Part shown: in pieces, positions 24,630 to 32,684 of the stretch
How positions within the stretch are numbered: position 1 is the first letter of the stretch
How the letters are laid out: each line of letters starts with the position of its first letter
From: Candidatus Fermentibacterota bacterium
Lineage (GTDB): Bacteria; JAFGKV01
Direction of reading: 5' to 3'
Assembly: GCA_016928395.1 (NCBI GenBank)
Contig: JAFGKV010000067.1
Coordinates: 1-33,571, forward strand
DNA length: 33,571 bases
Notes under the pieces: generated by a model
Seen by the model: the letters and a program-made list of their open reading frames with translations, nothing else
The model's database searches: none
What the model was told of the DNA's origin: nothing
Position numbers and translations under genes: made by a program

Positions 24630-25820
24630 CTACTTCTCCTTCCGACGGCTGTCTGCCGCATCGCTCTCGGCGCGGGCATTCGCCTGTTCGCGACGTTCGC
24701 TTGTCTCAGCCTTCTCGCGGTAGAAAGGGCGGGTCTGAATGGAACGTTCCTGTTCGGACGAAGGCGGTTTGTCGCGGGTCGGCTCGGGCGAAGATGGCTT
24801 GTCGCGGGGCGGCTCTGAACCCCGGGGCGTCGCCGGATCAGAACGGCGGGGTTCTATGGCCCGTTCCTTCGCGGGTGGATTCCTCACCCTGATCTCAGGC
24901 GCGGCCGGCCGGTCCGGGGGCGTGACTTCCTTCCAGCGCGGCGCAGGATCGTGAGGCTGACGGTCGCCACCGTCCTTACCATCCCTGGGCTGCACGTCGG
25001 TGGGATAGTCCCACTTCCGCTTCGAGCGACCCTCCCAGTACTCCCTCCCGGGCGCATTCTTGCGCTTCACGGTTGGGTAATCGCGGTTGGTCTTGCGCTT
25101 ATACCAATAGTAAGGCCGCCGGCCCCACGGGTTGTAAGGCGGGCGGTAGTAGTATGAATCATAACGGCTGTAGATGACGATCTCAAATGCGGGACAGATG
25201 GAGTAGTACGGGTCCCAATGCCGGGGGCTGTGGCAGTCATAGCACATGTAGCGAGGATACGGAACACGGCGTTCCACGTAGAAGCTCGTTCGATCGCTTA
25301 CGTAGTAGGGAGTCCCTCCATACGTCGGGGCAATCAACTGATTAATGCGTTCGATACCGATCTGAGGATCGGTCACAATGGTCTCCAGAACACCGCCTCC
25401 GGCTAGCTGCTCGGTGTACTCGTCCCACACAAACGGCTCCGTGCTGGCGACCACCACGACATACTCGATGCCGGTAGGTCCCGCGATGCTCATGTCCCAC
25501 TGTGCTTCCGCCGGTGGCAGAGTATGGGTGGCACGGCCCGAAACCCACCCGCCACGGTAGGGATCGGTGGGAAACAAGAGCTTCACGCGGCCTTCAGTGT
25601 CGACATCGTACACGACAAGGTAAGCGTCGCGGCTGACCTTGAAGTAGAGCTTGATCGTCTCGCCGGGATAGTAGACCGCCCGCTCGCCGCGGTCTGTCCA
25701 CACACCAACCTCCAAAGAAGGCAGCACAGGTTCCACAATGATCTCCCGGGCACCCTCGAAGTCAACTGCAAAGGCCGTACCGGCCATCACCAGCAAGAAC
25801 CCCAGAGTAACCGTGCGCAT
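24630..25820 (-). CDS. exported DUF4384 protein with CxxCH motif and proline-rich charged tail
   Basis: This 396-residue protein starts nine bases after AGGAG; the site overlaps the end of the upstream lipoprotein gene. A signal peptide (MRTVTLGFLLVMAGTAFA) precedes a DUF4384-like domain at about 35-140 (VYYPGETIKLYFKVSRDAYLV, DTEGRVKLLFPTDPYRGG). DUF4384 is a beta-sandwich seen in surface and caspase-linked proteins. The next part, about 185-245, is very rich in Tyr, Arg and Pro and contains Cys193-Tyr-Asp-Cys196-His197, formally a c-type haem motif, with a further Cys209. The tail from about 255 is low-complexity, with RDKPSSPEPTRDKPPSSE repeats. Haem attachment is speculative; zinc or disulfide is possible. 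It lies between the Fn3 lipoprotein and the sulfatase-like protein. Confidence 0.82.
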   Translation of the reverse strand: MRTVTLGFLLVMAGTAFAVDFEGAREIIVEPVLPSLEVGVWTDRGERAVYYPGETIKLYFKVSRDAYLVVYDVDTEGRVKLLFPTDPYRGGWVSGRATHTLPPAEAQWDMSIAGPTGIEYVVVVASTEPFVWDEYTEQLAGGGVLETIVTDPQIGIERINQLIAPTYGGTPYYVSDRTSFYVERRVPYPRYMCYDCHSPRHWDPYYSICPAFEIVIYSRYDSYYYRPPYNPWGRRPYYWYKRKTNRDYPTVKRKNAPGREYWEGRSKRKWDYPTDVQPRDGKDGGDRQPHDPAPRWKEVTPPDRPAAPEIRVRNPPAKERAIEPRRSDPATPRGSEPPRDKPSSPEPTRDKPPSSEQERSIQTRPFYREKAETSERREQANARAESDAADSRRKEK

Positions 25821-25825
25821 GGCTT

Positions 25826-26704
25826 CTAGCTCCTCTCTCTATATGATGCGTCACCACGGAGAGGCTTCGTCACCAGGAACGCCGGGGCATCGCCTCCCAC
25901 CTGGGGCGCAAGTTCCGGGTTGCCTTCAGCTGTCTGATACGCCCAATCCAGGGTCACGTTGTCAGACCCGACACGGGTCACTAAAATCTTGGCAAACCGA
26001 TTATCCCACGTCCACACCAGATAGGCGTGAGACTGGGAGACCATCATGCTTCCGCCCGGAACCCATCCATGTTCAGGGGCGATATCGATCTCATCCAGGC
26101 TCTGCACATAGCCCCAGGGAAGCACGTCGGTGTCCATGGCCGCGGCCGAGAGAAACAGCGACGAACCGCTACGCTCGAGATAGATGTCGGCGCCATTGTC
26201 ATCCCAGGGGACGATCATGGCGCTATTCCCAGAACGGTACCGGGAGAAGTCGATGCCGGCTTCATCAGGATAGACGGAGACTTCCCACACCCGCAGCCCG
26301 TATCCCGACGGACGGGGAGTGTCAAACACGGTTTCGTAGCTCAGATCGCTGGAGTTGCCGCATCGATCGAAAGCGTCCACGGCGAAATAGTATGTCCGTC
26401 CATTGCTGAGACTTCCCACGTAGTACGATGTGGCCGTTGTCGTGGCTATGCGGGTATAGTATCCTCCGGCGGTGTCATTCCAGTAGACGCCGTAGCCGGC
26501 AGTGTCGTAGTCTGGCGAAGGTTCCCACGAGAGCCGCACGCTCCCGTCGCCGGTTACGCTCTGCACACCTCGCGGCACGCCGGGAGCCGTATGATCGTAG
26601 CGACAGTCATTCTCCGGCTGAGGCCAATCAGGGCCATAGTTGTGAACTTCACAGGCAACCGCCAACAGAATCATCATCAACGCTGAAAGGGCTCTTGCGG
26701 TCAT
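25826..26704 (-). CDS. fibronectin type III lipoprotein
   Basis: This 292-residue lipoprotein has the signal MTARALSALMMILLAVAC (lipobox LAVAC, Cys18). The ATG at 26704 is chosen because AAGGAGG lies seven bases upstream. One fibronectin type III domain follows at about 38-130 (GVPRGVQSVTGDGSVRLSWEPSPD, shown as a landmark in part; YYVGSLSNGRTYYFAVDAFDRCGN). The C-terminal half is beta-rich with no family I recognise. It is the first gene of an operon with the DUF4384 and sulfatase-like genes, with only five bases to the next start. A probable sigma-54 promoter lies just upstream, next to a sigma-54 activator gene. A surface-binding role is inferred. Confidence 0.85.
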   Translation of the reverse strand: MTARALSALMMILLAVACEVHNYGPDWPQPENDCRYDHTAPGVPRGVQSVTGDGSVRLSWEPSPDYDTAGYGVYWNDTAGGYYTRIATTTATSYYVGSLSNGRTYYFAVDAFDRCGNSSDLSYETVFDTPRPSGYGLRVWEVSVYPDEAGIDFSRYRSGNSAMIVPWDDNGADIYLERSGSSLFLSAAAMDTDVLPWGYVQSLDEIDIAPEHGWVPGGSMMVSQSHAYLVWTWDNRFAKILVTRVGSDNVTLDWAYQTAEGNPELAPQVGGDAPAFLVTKPLRGDASYRERS

Positions 26705-26750
26705 GGGCGTTCCTCCTTCAACTGTGTGGCAAACCCGGCTGCCATGGGAG

Positions 26751-26766
26751 AGCAAGAACCACGCCC
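26751..26766 (-). promoter_or_regulatory. sigma-54 (-24/-12) promoter candidate
   Basis: The minus strand reads GGGCGTGGTTCTTGCT, matching the TGGCACG-N4-TTGCW consensus at the invariant GG (-24) and GC (-12), and with a complete TTGC. The predicted start is about 36 bases before the Fn3 lipoprotein ATG. The neighbouring upstream gene encodes a sigma-54 activator. Confidence 0.5.
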
Positions 26767-26783
26767 AAGTTGAATGACTTTTC

Positions 26784-26802
26784 GTGCAAGGTGTTCATGC
26801 AC
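26784..26802. promoter_or_regulatory. inverted repeat, possible activator-binding site
   Basis: GTGCA-N9-TGCAC lies about 18 bases upstream of the sigma-54 element. It may be a binding site for the adjacent NtrC-type regulator, which is inferred from position and symmetry only. Confidence 0.3.
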
Positions 26803-26858
26803 TCGGCGCACTCCGATGCGTCCTCCAGTGGGCGACAACCTGTACTCATCCGGGGACA

Positions 26859-28223
26859 TCACGCGCGGGGGCGACGCAGGCCATGCCGCTCGATCTTCTT
26901 GTACAGGTTGGAACGCTGCATCCCTATGTCCTGCGCCGCTTTCGTCACGTTCCATCCGGCCTGCTCAAGCCTGCGAGCGAGGTAGTCTCGCTCGGCGGAC
27001 TGAACGAACTGCTCGAAGGTCTCCCCATAGGGAAGGGCATCTGAGGATGCGCTCAAGCCTTGATCAATATGACGACTGAGCTGCTGTGGGCTGATCTCGG
27101 CCTGCGTGCAGAACAACGCCACGCGCTCCATTACGTTCTTCAACTCCCGCACATTGCCGGGCCACGGATGGGCCATGAGCAGCCCTCGCGCTGTATCCCC
27201 GAGACGAATTGGCGGTTTGCCCATCTTCATCGAGAAGGCCTCAAGGAAATGCGCTGCAAGAACAGGTATATCTTCCCGTCGTTCCCGCAGAGGCGGCACC
27301 CTGATTGGCACGACGTTCAGCCTGTAGTAGAGATCCTCGCGAAACCGTCCCTGAGCGACCTCGTCACCCAGCGGTTTGTTCGTCGCAGCGATAACGCGAA
27401 CGTCGACGCTGATGGCGGCATTCCCTCCGACTCTTGACAGCGTTCCTTCCTCCAGCACGCGAAGCACTTTCGCCTGTGCGGTCATGCTCATATCACCGAC
27501 CTCATCCAGAAACAGGGTTCCCTTGTGGGCCAGCTCGAACTTCCCCTGACGGCGAGCCGTTGCGCCGGTGAACGCCCCTTTCTCATGCCCGAATAGCTCA
27601 CTCTCGATCAGCTCTGCCGGCAATGCGGCGCAGTTCACCTCGACAAAGGGTTCATCCCTGCGGGTGCCGCCCGCATGTATGGCCCGGGCGACCAACTCCT
27701 TGCCGGTACCCGACTCCCCGGTGATGAGAGCTCGCGAGTCGGTTGACGCGACCAGCACAATGGTCGCGCGAAGACTCACCGTGGCCGGAGAAACGCCCAG
27801 AATGCTGTTCAATCCCGGCTGGCCCGTCCGGAGTAATCGCGCCTCCCGGGCGAGCCGACGCTGCCGGCCCGCGTTCCGCACGGTGACCAGAAGACGATCC
27901 TGATCTAACGGCTTCTCCAGGAAGTCGAATGCACCCAGCCTTGTCGCCTGTACCGCCGTAGATAGGTCGGCATGGGCCGAGACCATAATGACTTCCGGTC
28001 GGTTGTCCTCCGCCGAGAGCCGCTCCATCATCTCCAGGCCATCCATTCTTGGCAGCCGAAGATCCAGCAGCACGACGTCAAAATGAGATTTGTTGATCCT
28101 CTCCAGTCCCTGCTCCCCCGAGGAAGCCTCGTCCACCGTCATCCCGGCGTACTCCATCACCATGCGCATTCCTTCACGCACGGGGGCTTCGTCGTCGACA
28201 ATGAGAATGCGGAGTTGTTCCAC
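26859..28223 (-). CDS. NtrC-family sigma-54-dependent response regulator
   Basis: This 454-residue regulator has three complete parts. The receiver domain (about 5-118) has the acidic pair at 10-11, phospho-acceptor Asp54 (VVLLDLRLPRMDG) and Lys104 (FLEKPLD). The AAA+ domain has Walker A GESGTGKE at 169-176, the sigma-54 contact loop GAFTGA at 216-221 and Walker B GTLFLDEVGD at about 235-244. The C-terminal Fis-type helix-turn-helix reads WNVTKAAQDIGMQRSNLYKKI. I chose the GTG at 28223 because GGAGG lies five bases upstream; a longer start at 28259 has none. No histidine kinase gene is in the window, so it is an orphan here. It should activate sigma-54 promoters, with the one at 26751-26766 as the nearest candidate. 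Confidence 0.95.
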   Translation of the reverse strand: MEQLRILIVDDEAPVREGMRMVMEYAGMTVDEASSGEQGLERINKSHFDVVLLDLRLPRMDGLEMMERLSAEDNRPEVIMVSAHADLSTAVQATRLGAFDFLEKPLDQDRLLVTVRNAGRQRRLAREARLLRTGQPGLNSILGVSPATVSLRATIVLVASTDSRALITGESGTGKELVARAIHAGGTRRDEPFVEVNCAALPAELIESELFGHEKGAFTGATARRQGKFELAHKGTLFLDEVGDMSMTAQAKVLRVLEEGTLSRVGGNAAISVDVRVIAATNKPLGDEVAQGRFREDLYYRLNVVPIRVPPLRERREDIPVLAAHFLEAFSMKMGKPPIRLGDTARGLLMAHPWPGNVRELKNVMERVALFCTQAEISPQQLSRHIDQGLSASSDALPYGETFEQFVQSAERDYLARRLEQAGWNVTKAAQDIGMQRSNLYKKIERHGLRRPRA

Positions 28224-28296
28224 CGTTGCCTCCAGACCAGATGCCCATGAATGCGCCATCAGCTACAAGAATTCCCCTCCATTGTCAAGCCGGGCC

Positions 28297-28341
28297 GGCC
28301 TCCGAGGCCTTTCGACCGACGAGGATGAGGCCTCGGTGGCC
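28297..28341. repeat. long GC-rich inverted repeat
   Basis: GGCC-T-CCGAGGCC pairs with GGCCTCGG-T-GGCC, giving 12 pairs around one T-T mismatch with a 19-base loop. It lies upstream of the sigma-54 regulator gene. It has no T-tract, so it may be a regulatory or stability element. Confidence 0.4.
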
Positions 28342-28686
28342 GAACAGGATCCGGCCCTGAATTCACAGACGCGGGCTGGCATCGCATCGCAATCGTAATC
28401 GCATCGCAGTCGAGTGCACGGGCGCGCATCCACCCCGATAGCGACACCCACACCGAGCCAATCGGCCCGCCCCGCATCCGCCGGTGCGGGGCTCCCACAA
28501 AAAACCAACCGGAGCGAGCGGAGTCGAAATTCAGAAGCTCCACTCCTCCATTCATCCATCCATCCCCTCCATTCCATCCTTCCCGTATCTCGTGCTCTCA
28601 GCCCTAAAGAATCAGAGCGCGCCCGCGCCTTCGGAGGCCCCACTGGACCCTATACAGCCATCGCGCACATGCAAGACAGCCTTCAT

Positions 28687-28715
28687 TTGCCCCCCCAACC
28701 TCGGGAGCGTATACT
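28687..28715 (+). promoter_or_regulatory. sigma-70 promoter candidate of the first Ig-like lipoprotein gene
   Basis: TTGCCC (28687-28692) and TATACT (28710-28715) are separated by 17 bases. The same CGTATACTG -10 context recurs at 32601-32608 before the paralogous gene, at nearly the same distance from its ATG (about 80 bases). Confidence 0.5.
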
Positions 28716-29331
28716 GCGAGGCCGATGCACGTGGAAATCAAATACCCCGCTGCAAGCCTTCGCTCTCACACCCGTCCTCGAAGGGAGTCATTGGATGATG
28801 CGATTCGGTGTGGTTCTCCTCACTCTGGTCGTGCTGTTACTCTCATGTACATCCAAGTCGGAATCACCTGCCAGCCGGAAGGTCTCTACCGACACCGCAC
28901 TCACGGCAGGCAAGCCTGGGCCGGCCAAACTTGTACCTCGCAAGCCTCCAGCCAAGCCGGCCACACGAGTTGACCCCGCCTACGCGTACAAGCTCCTCAA
29001 ACATGCTACCCCGCAGGAGATGCAGGCGGAATCGGTAGCCGTTGTGTCGGTGAGACTCAAGAATGCATCGAACCGTGCGTGGACGACGAAGGGCCCCGTC
29101 AAGCTGGGCTACTACTGGCTGGATGCCGCGGGCAAACGGATTCCCAAAGCCCAGGGCCGTGCCCTCGTGCGAAAGGATACGCCTCCCGACTCGACGGTGG
29201 GGATCCGGTGCCGCGTCAAGGCCCCGACGGCCAAGGGTGAGCATATTCTCGTCTATGACATGATTGAGGACACAACCTGGTTCGGCAACAAGGGCGCCCC
29301 AAGGACTCGCGTCTCCGTCAAGGTGAAGTAG
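28710..29331 (+). repeat. direct duplication, copy 1
   Basis: From the -10 element to the stop codon this segment parallels 32602-33221. The coding parts are about 80% identical by eye and equally long, with the same CGTATACTG -10 context. The two copies flank the acyltransferase pair. Confidence 0.7.
28795..29331 (+). CDS. Ig-like surface lipoprotein, copy 1
   Basis: This is a 178-residue lipoprotein with the signal MMRFGVVLLTLVVLLLSC (Cys18) and the start ATG at 28795, seven bases after AGGGAG. A Pro/Lys/Ala-rich linker runs to about 62. A single beta-sandwich domain follows, with the pattern VVSVRLKNASNRAWTTKG, LGYYWLDAAGKRI, TPPDSTVGIRCRVKAP and YDMIEDTTWFGNKG. This resembles the Ig-like (NBR1/CARDB-type) domain found in many bacterial glycosyltransferase-linked proteins. 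The gene is paralogous to 32685-33221. It lies upstream of the MBOAT gene and probably belongs to the same envelope-glycan function. The exact ligand is unknown. Confidence 0.82.
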   Translation: MMRFGVVLLTLVVLLLSCTSKSESPASRKVSTDTALTAGKPGPAKLVPRKPPAKPATRVDPAYAYKLLKHATPQEMQAESVAVVSVRLKNASNRAWTTKGPVKLGYYWLDAAGKRIPKAQGRALVRKDTPPDSTVGIRCRVKAPTAKGEHILVYDMIEDTTWFGNKGAPRTRVSVKVK

Positions 29332-29591
29332 ACCCGAGTCTCTTGTGGGGCGGGGGTGGCGACAGCGTCGGATTCGTCGGCCGTGGCTCGACCCATTAGA
29401 AACCACCCGCCCGGAAGGCATATGGAGCTTGGCCGATGCGCCCTTCTCATGCTCCACAGTAGCCTCTGCAGATTCCCCCGCGATCTGCCGCCTTATTCGC
29501 GCAGGCACGGGGTCCTGCACCTATTCAGAGTGAAGGGCGGCCGGCTGGACATGGGTACTAGCCGTCTCATGATGGGGGGGCGAATCCTTCA

Positions 29592-31025
29592 TTGACCTTC
29601 TCCAGCGGCGTCTTCTTGTTCTACTTCTTGCCGCTCTTTCTCCTGGTGTACGCTGTAGTGCCTCAGCGACATCGGCTGATGGTGATTTCGCTGGCCAGCT
29701 ACGTCTACTGCGCCTGGTGGCGGCCGGGATTCGTCCTGCCCCTGGCCATCGTCACCATCATTGGATTCGTCGGCGGCGTCGTGATCGACAGGGAACGATC
29801 CCACGGTCGCAAAGGCGAAGGATGTTTGCTGGCCACCCTCATCGCACTGCTGGGGCTTCTGACATACTTCAAGTATAGCGTGTTCGCCGTGGACATCCTG
29901 AACGCCGTTCTTCGTCGTACAGGAGCCCCTCCGATCAGGATCGCCGATATCATCCTCCCGGTCGGGCTCTCGTTCTACACCTTCAAGACCGTCAGCTATA
30001 TCATCGACGTCTACCGAGGGGCCTCTCCTCCGGCGGCGAATCTCCTGGCGTTCGCGACCTATGTGGCCATGTTTCCCCAGCTCGTCGCCGGCCCGATTGG
30101 CCGCTACAAAGCGACATCGGACGAACTGCGCTCGCGGAACCACTCAGTGGAGCTGTTCTACCGTGGAGTGCTCTTCTTCCAGATCGGACTCGCCGGCAAG
30201 GTATTGGTGGCCGACACGTTGGGTTCCGTTGCAGACCAGGCATTCGACTCGGGCGTGGGAGGGCTCGCTGATGCATGGATCGGGGCACTGGCATACACCT
30301 TCCAGCTCTTCTTCGACTTCGCGGGCTACTCAGACATGGCGATCGGGCTTGGCCTCATGATGGGCTTTCACTTCCCCGTGAACTTCAACTGCCCCTACCG
30401 GGCCGTCAGTGTCACGGACTTTTGGCAACGCTGGCACATCACGCTTTCGACTTGGCTTCGTGACTATCTGTTCTTGCCGGTGGCATACCTTGGCTCACGC
30501 CGGGTTCGGGATTTCCGCCTCTTTGGGTTCAGCCAGGACTACTATGTCTACGCGCTGGCGGCGCTGGTGACCATGTCATTGGCGGGTCTCTGGCACGGTG
30601 CAGGTTGGAGTTTCGTTGCATGGGGTACATACCACGGGCTCTGGCTGGTGATCGACCGGTTCCTTACCAGAAAGCGACTCTGCCGTCACACGCCGCGTCC
30701 ATTGCGTGTCTTTGCGACCTTCTTGATTATCCTCTTCGGATGGATTCTCTTTCGGTCGGGAACGCTACGGGACGCGGGGGCCTATCTCAGGACAATGCTG
30801 GCGCTGGGCTCTGATCCCTTGGCGCCTCTTGCTCTCGAGATCCGCCCGATTCATCTCCTGATAGGTGCTCTCGCGGCCGCCTGGGCTTGGTTAGCGCCGC
30901 CGGCGCACGACCTCGTTCCCACTGCTGGGCCCGCCGCAGTCTTTCTGCTTCAGCTTGTCTTCATCATCAGCATCCTTCATCTGCATTTCCACGAGCATGT
31001 CCCCTTCCTCTACTTCCGATTCTGA
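29592..31025 (+). CDS. MBOAT family O-acyltransferase (AlgI-like)
   Basis: This 477-residue polytopic membrane protein transfers acyl groups, usually acetyl, across the membrane to an extracytoplasmic polysaccharide. The first start that gives the standard N-terminus (MTFSSGVFLFYFLPL) is TTG at 29592. A preceding small ORF overlaps it as TTGA, and no ATG is available upstream before a stop. Family marks are YFKYSVF, LPVGLSFYTFKTVSYIIDVYRG, FPQLVAGPI, TDFWQRWHITLSTWLRDYLFLP (His282) and SLAGLWHGAGWSFVAWG with the presumed catalytic His335. Ten or more membrane helices are expected. The next gene encodes its usual partner type, an AlgX/AlgJ-like SGNH protein. The target polymer is unknown; alginate synthesis genes are not seen here. 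Confidence 0.93.
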   Translation: MTFSSGVFLFYFLPLFLLVYAVVPQRHRLMVISLASYVYCAWWRPGFVLPLAIVTIIGFVGGVVIDRERSHGRKGEGCLLATLIALLGLLTYFKYSVFAVDILNAVLRRTGAPPIRIADIILPVGLSFYTFKTVSYIIDVYRGASPPAANLLAFATYVAMFPQLVAGPIGRYKATSDELRSRNHSVELFYRGVLFFQIGLAGKVLVADTLGSVADQAFDSGVGGLADAWIGALAYTFQLFFDFAGYSDMAIGLGLMMGFHFPVNFNCPYRAVSVTDFWQRWHITLSTWLRDYLFLPVAYLGSRRVRDFRLFGFSQDYYVYALAALVTMSLAGLWHGAGWSFVAWGTYHGLWLVIDRFLTRKRLCRHTPRPLRVFATFLIILFGWILFRSGTLRDAGAYLRTMLALGSDPLAPLALEIRPIHLLIGALAAAWAWLAPPAHDLVPTAGPAAVFLLQLVFIISILHLHFHEHVPFLYFRF

Positions 31026-31089
31026 AGCCCGGGAACTTCTCCCCGGAAATGGCGAGAGGTCGACCCGAGGCATGTGTGGGGCCTGGTGG

Positions 31090-32277
31090 ATGAAGAGTGT
31101 CGCACGATGGTCTGTGGTGGTGCTGTTCCTCGTCGTCACGGCCGGCACTGGGATAGTCGATTCCCTAACGCCGCTGCCCATGCCCCGTTTGGTGGGGAGA
31201 GAGAAGGCTTCCGAAGAGCGACTGAGACGAGAAGCAAGGATCGCCGACGGATCCAAGGCTCGACTCGTCGAACGGTCTCAGCGCATGCGGTCACGCGTCC
31301 GACAGGCGGCTGCATGCGAGTATGGCTTCGTCTTGTACCGATGGCTCCACGAGGTTCGCCCTACTGTAGTTCGAGGGAAGGACGGGTGGCTCTTCCTGAA
31401 AAGCCGGGCCTGTCCTCGCCGGATCATACATGATGCCGCCCTCTCGAGGCTGGCATCGCAGATAGCGGTGATCTCAAAGCGGCTGGCCGATCAGGGCTCA
31501 CGACTTGTGATGGTACCAGTCCCCAGGAAGGCCGTGCTTTGCGCCGATCGCCTTCCATCCTGGTGTAATTCGCAAGCCGCCGTCGATAGCGCGTTCGTCG
31601 CTCATCTGACAGGCAACGGCGTCATCTGCGTCGATCTCCTGCACGCTCTGAGGGCTTCCTCCGCGTCACCCTACTACTACAAGCTCGGAAGCCACTGGAA
31701 TCATAAGAGTAGGATAGTCGCAGCCGAGGAGATGTGCCGCGTCGCGGGCATTCTCGCCCCTGAGACTGATAGGCTCACGCGAATCCTTCCCCTTGGTCAG
31801 CGACCCGAGGACTTTGACGTCCTCAAGTACGCAGGCATCGAACCCAATCGGCGGATCAAACGGCGCCTTGCGGGCACGACCTCTCTATGCTACAGGGTTT
31901 CGTCGCCGCGGGGAAAGGCGGCGAGGTCCGACGTGGACTTGCCGATACTGCTTTTTGGATCCAGTTTCTCCAACACTCCCCTTCCCGATCTGATCCATCA
32001 CTACTCGACTATTCCCGTGGAGCGACACGCGCGGCCGGGCGTCAAAGCGCTGGATTTCCTTGCCAAATACCTTCGTGAGGCCGGCGGGCGACTTGCGGCG
32101 GGAGACCGGCCGCGGACGATATTCGTTGAACTGCCTGTCCACTCTGTGTTCGATGGGTTGGATAGTAGCATCTCGTCGCTGTTGAGCCTTCTGCCGCCTT
32201 CCCGCCCGATTCTCGCGTCATCCGAAGGACGATCTGGAATGAGGCACGACCTCAAGAAGGACCCAGTCGTTGACTGA
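31090..32277 (+). CDS. AlgX/AlgJ-like SGNH-fold protein, partner of the MBOAT protein
   Basis: This protein has 395 residues from the ATG at 31090; an ATG at 31072 is also possible, and neither has a strong ribosome site. One N-terminal membrane anchor (VARWSVVVLFLVVTAGTGIV) is followed by an extracytoplasmic domain. VVRGKDGWLFLKS is the common start of AlgX/AlgJ-like acetyltransferase domains, and YYYKLGSHWNHKS aligns with their DxHW motif. LPILLFGSSFSN aligns with the GDSFS nucleophile block. His202 and Ser292 are kept. The catalytic Asp of DxHW is replaced by Gly200, and the Asp of GDS by Ser. It may therefore have weakened or changed activity, or bind glycan without catalysis. It lies 64 bases after the MBOAT gene. 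Confidence 0.8.
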   Translation: MKSVARWSVVVLFLVVTAGTGIVDSLTPLPMPRLVGREKASEERLRREARIADGSKARLVERSQRMRSRVRQAAACEYGFVLYRWLHEVRPTVVRGKDGWLFLKSRACPRRIIHDAALSRLASQIAVISKRLADQGSRLVMVPVPRKAVLCADRLPSWCNSQAAVDSAFVAHLTGNGVICVDLLHALRASSASPYYYKLGSHWNHKSRIVAAEEMCRVAGILAPETDRLTRILPLGQRPEDFDVLKYAGIEPNRRIKRRLAGTTSLCYRVSSPRGKAARSDVDLPILLFGSSFSNTPLPDLIHHYSTIPVERHARPGVKALDFLAKYLREAGGRLAAGDRPRTIFVELPVHSVFDGLDSSISSLLSLLPPSRPILASSEGRSGMRHDLKKDPVVD

Positions 32278-32453
32278 CGCCGCGTCCCGGCACTCCGCCT
32301 ACCATCTGGAGTCGTAGCCTAGACGGCAACACGCTTGGTGCGAGTTCGCATGGTCGGCAGAATCAGTCCAGGAGACTCGGAGAAAGTCGGCCGCCGTGGG
32401 GCATCGCTCCCTACCTATGTGGCCTCTGGATGGACCCGCACACCCGCGTGCAT

Positions 32454-32469
32454 AAGCCCCCATGGGCTT
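32454..32469 (+). terminator. small hairpin after the SGNH gene
   Basis: A perfect 6-bp stem with a four-base loop lies about 180 bases after the stop codon. There is no T-tract. Confidence 0.25.
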
Positions 32470-32601
32470 CTGCCATCGAAATCCCCGTACTCACGCGCAC
32501 GCATTCTGTCGAGGAGCCAGATCACCCTTGGAACTGGCCTCTGGTTACCGGGGATCGCCTTCGGTGCAGCAGACTGCCTGCTACACGAGACCGCGCGACC
32601 G

Positions 32602-32607
32602 TATACT
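32602..32607 (+). promoter_or_regulatory. -10 element of the second Ig-like lipoprotein gene
   Basis: TATACT in the context CGTATACTG is identical to the -10 before copy 1, at nearly the same distance from the ATG. The -35 (near CTGCTAC) is poor. Confidence 0.4.
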
Positions 32608-32684
32608 GTCGGGCCAGTGTAAGAGTAAGTCGAACACCCCTCTCCGGGTCTTCCCCCACACACCTTTTCGAAAGGAGTCCCTGA

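Larger units (their letters stand above)
28224..28794. other. 571-base intergenic region with hairpins and low-complexity sequence
   Basis: No supported gene is found. A strong hairpin lies at 28297-28341, and ATCGCA-like short tandem repeats at about 28380-28412 merge into a segment similar to 12004-12039. A 7-bp hairpin lies at 28470-28491. Pyrimidine-rich CCAT/CCATT-type repeats lie at about 28540-28590, and a promoter at 28687-28715. Confidence 0.5.
32278..32684. other. 407-base intergenic region
   Basis: No gene is supported. It holds a small hairpin (AAGCCC-CCAT-GGGCTT, 32454-32469) that may end the MBOAT/SGNH transcript, and a TATACT -10 element at 32602-32607. Confidence 0.45.

Noticed and set aside
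28470-28491. CCCCGCA/TGCGGGG hairpin followed by an A-run as an intrinsic terminator
   Set aside because: The A-run is on the wrong side: on neither strand does a T-tract follow the stem, and no gene ends just before it.
28414-28794. A 127-residue upstream extension of the first Ig-like lipoprotein
   Set aside because: It would bury the lipoprotein signal, it contains the promoter, and the paralog at 32685 has no such extension.
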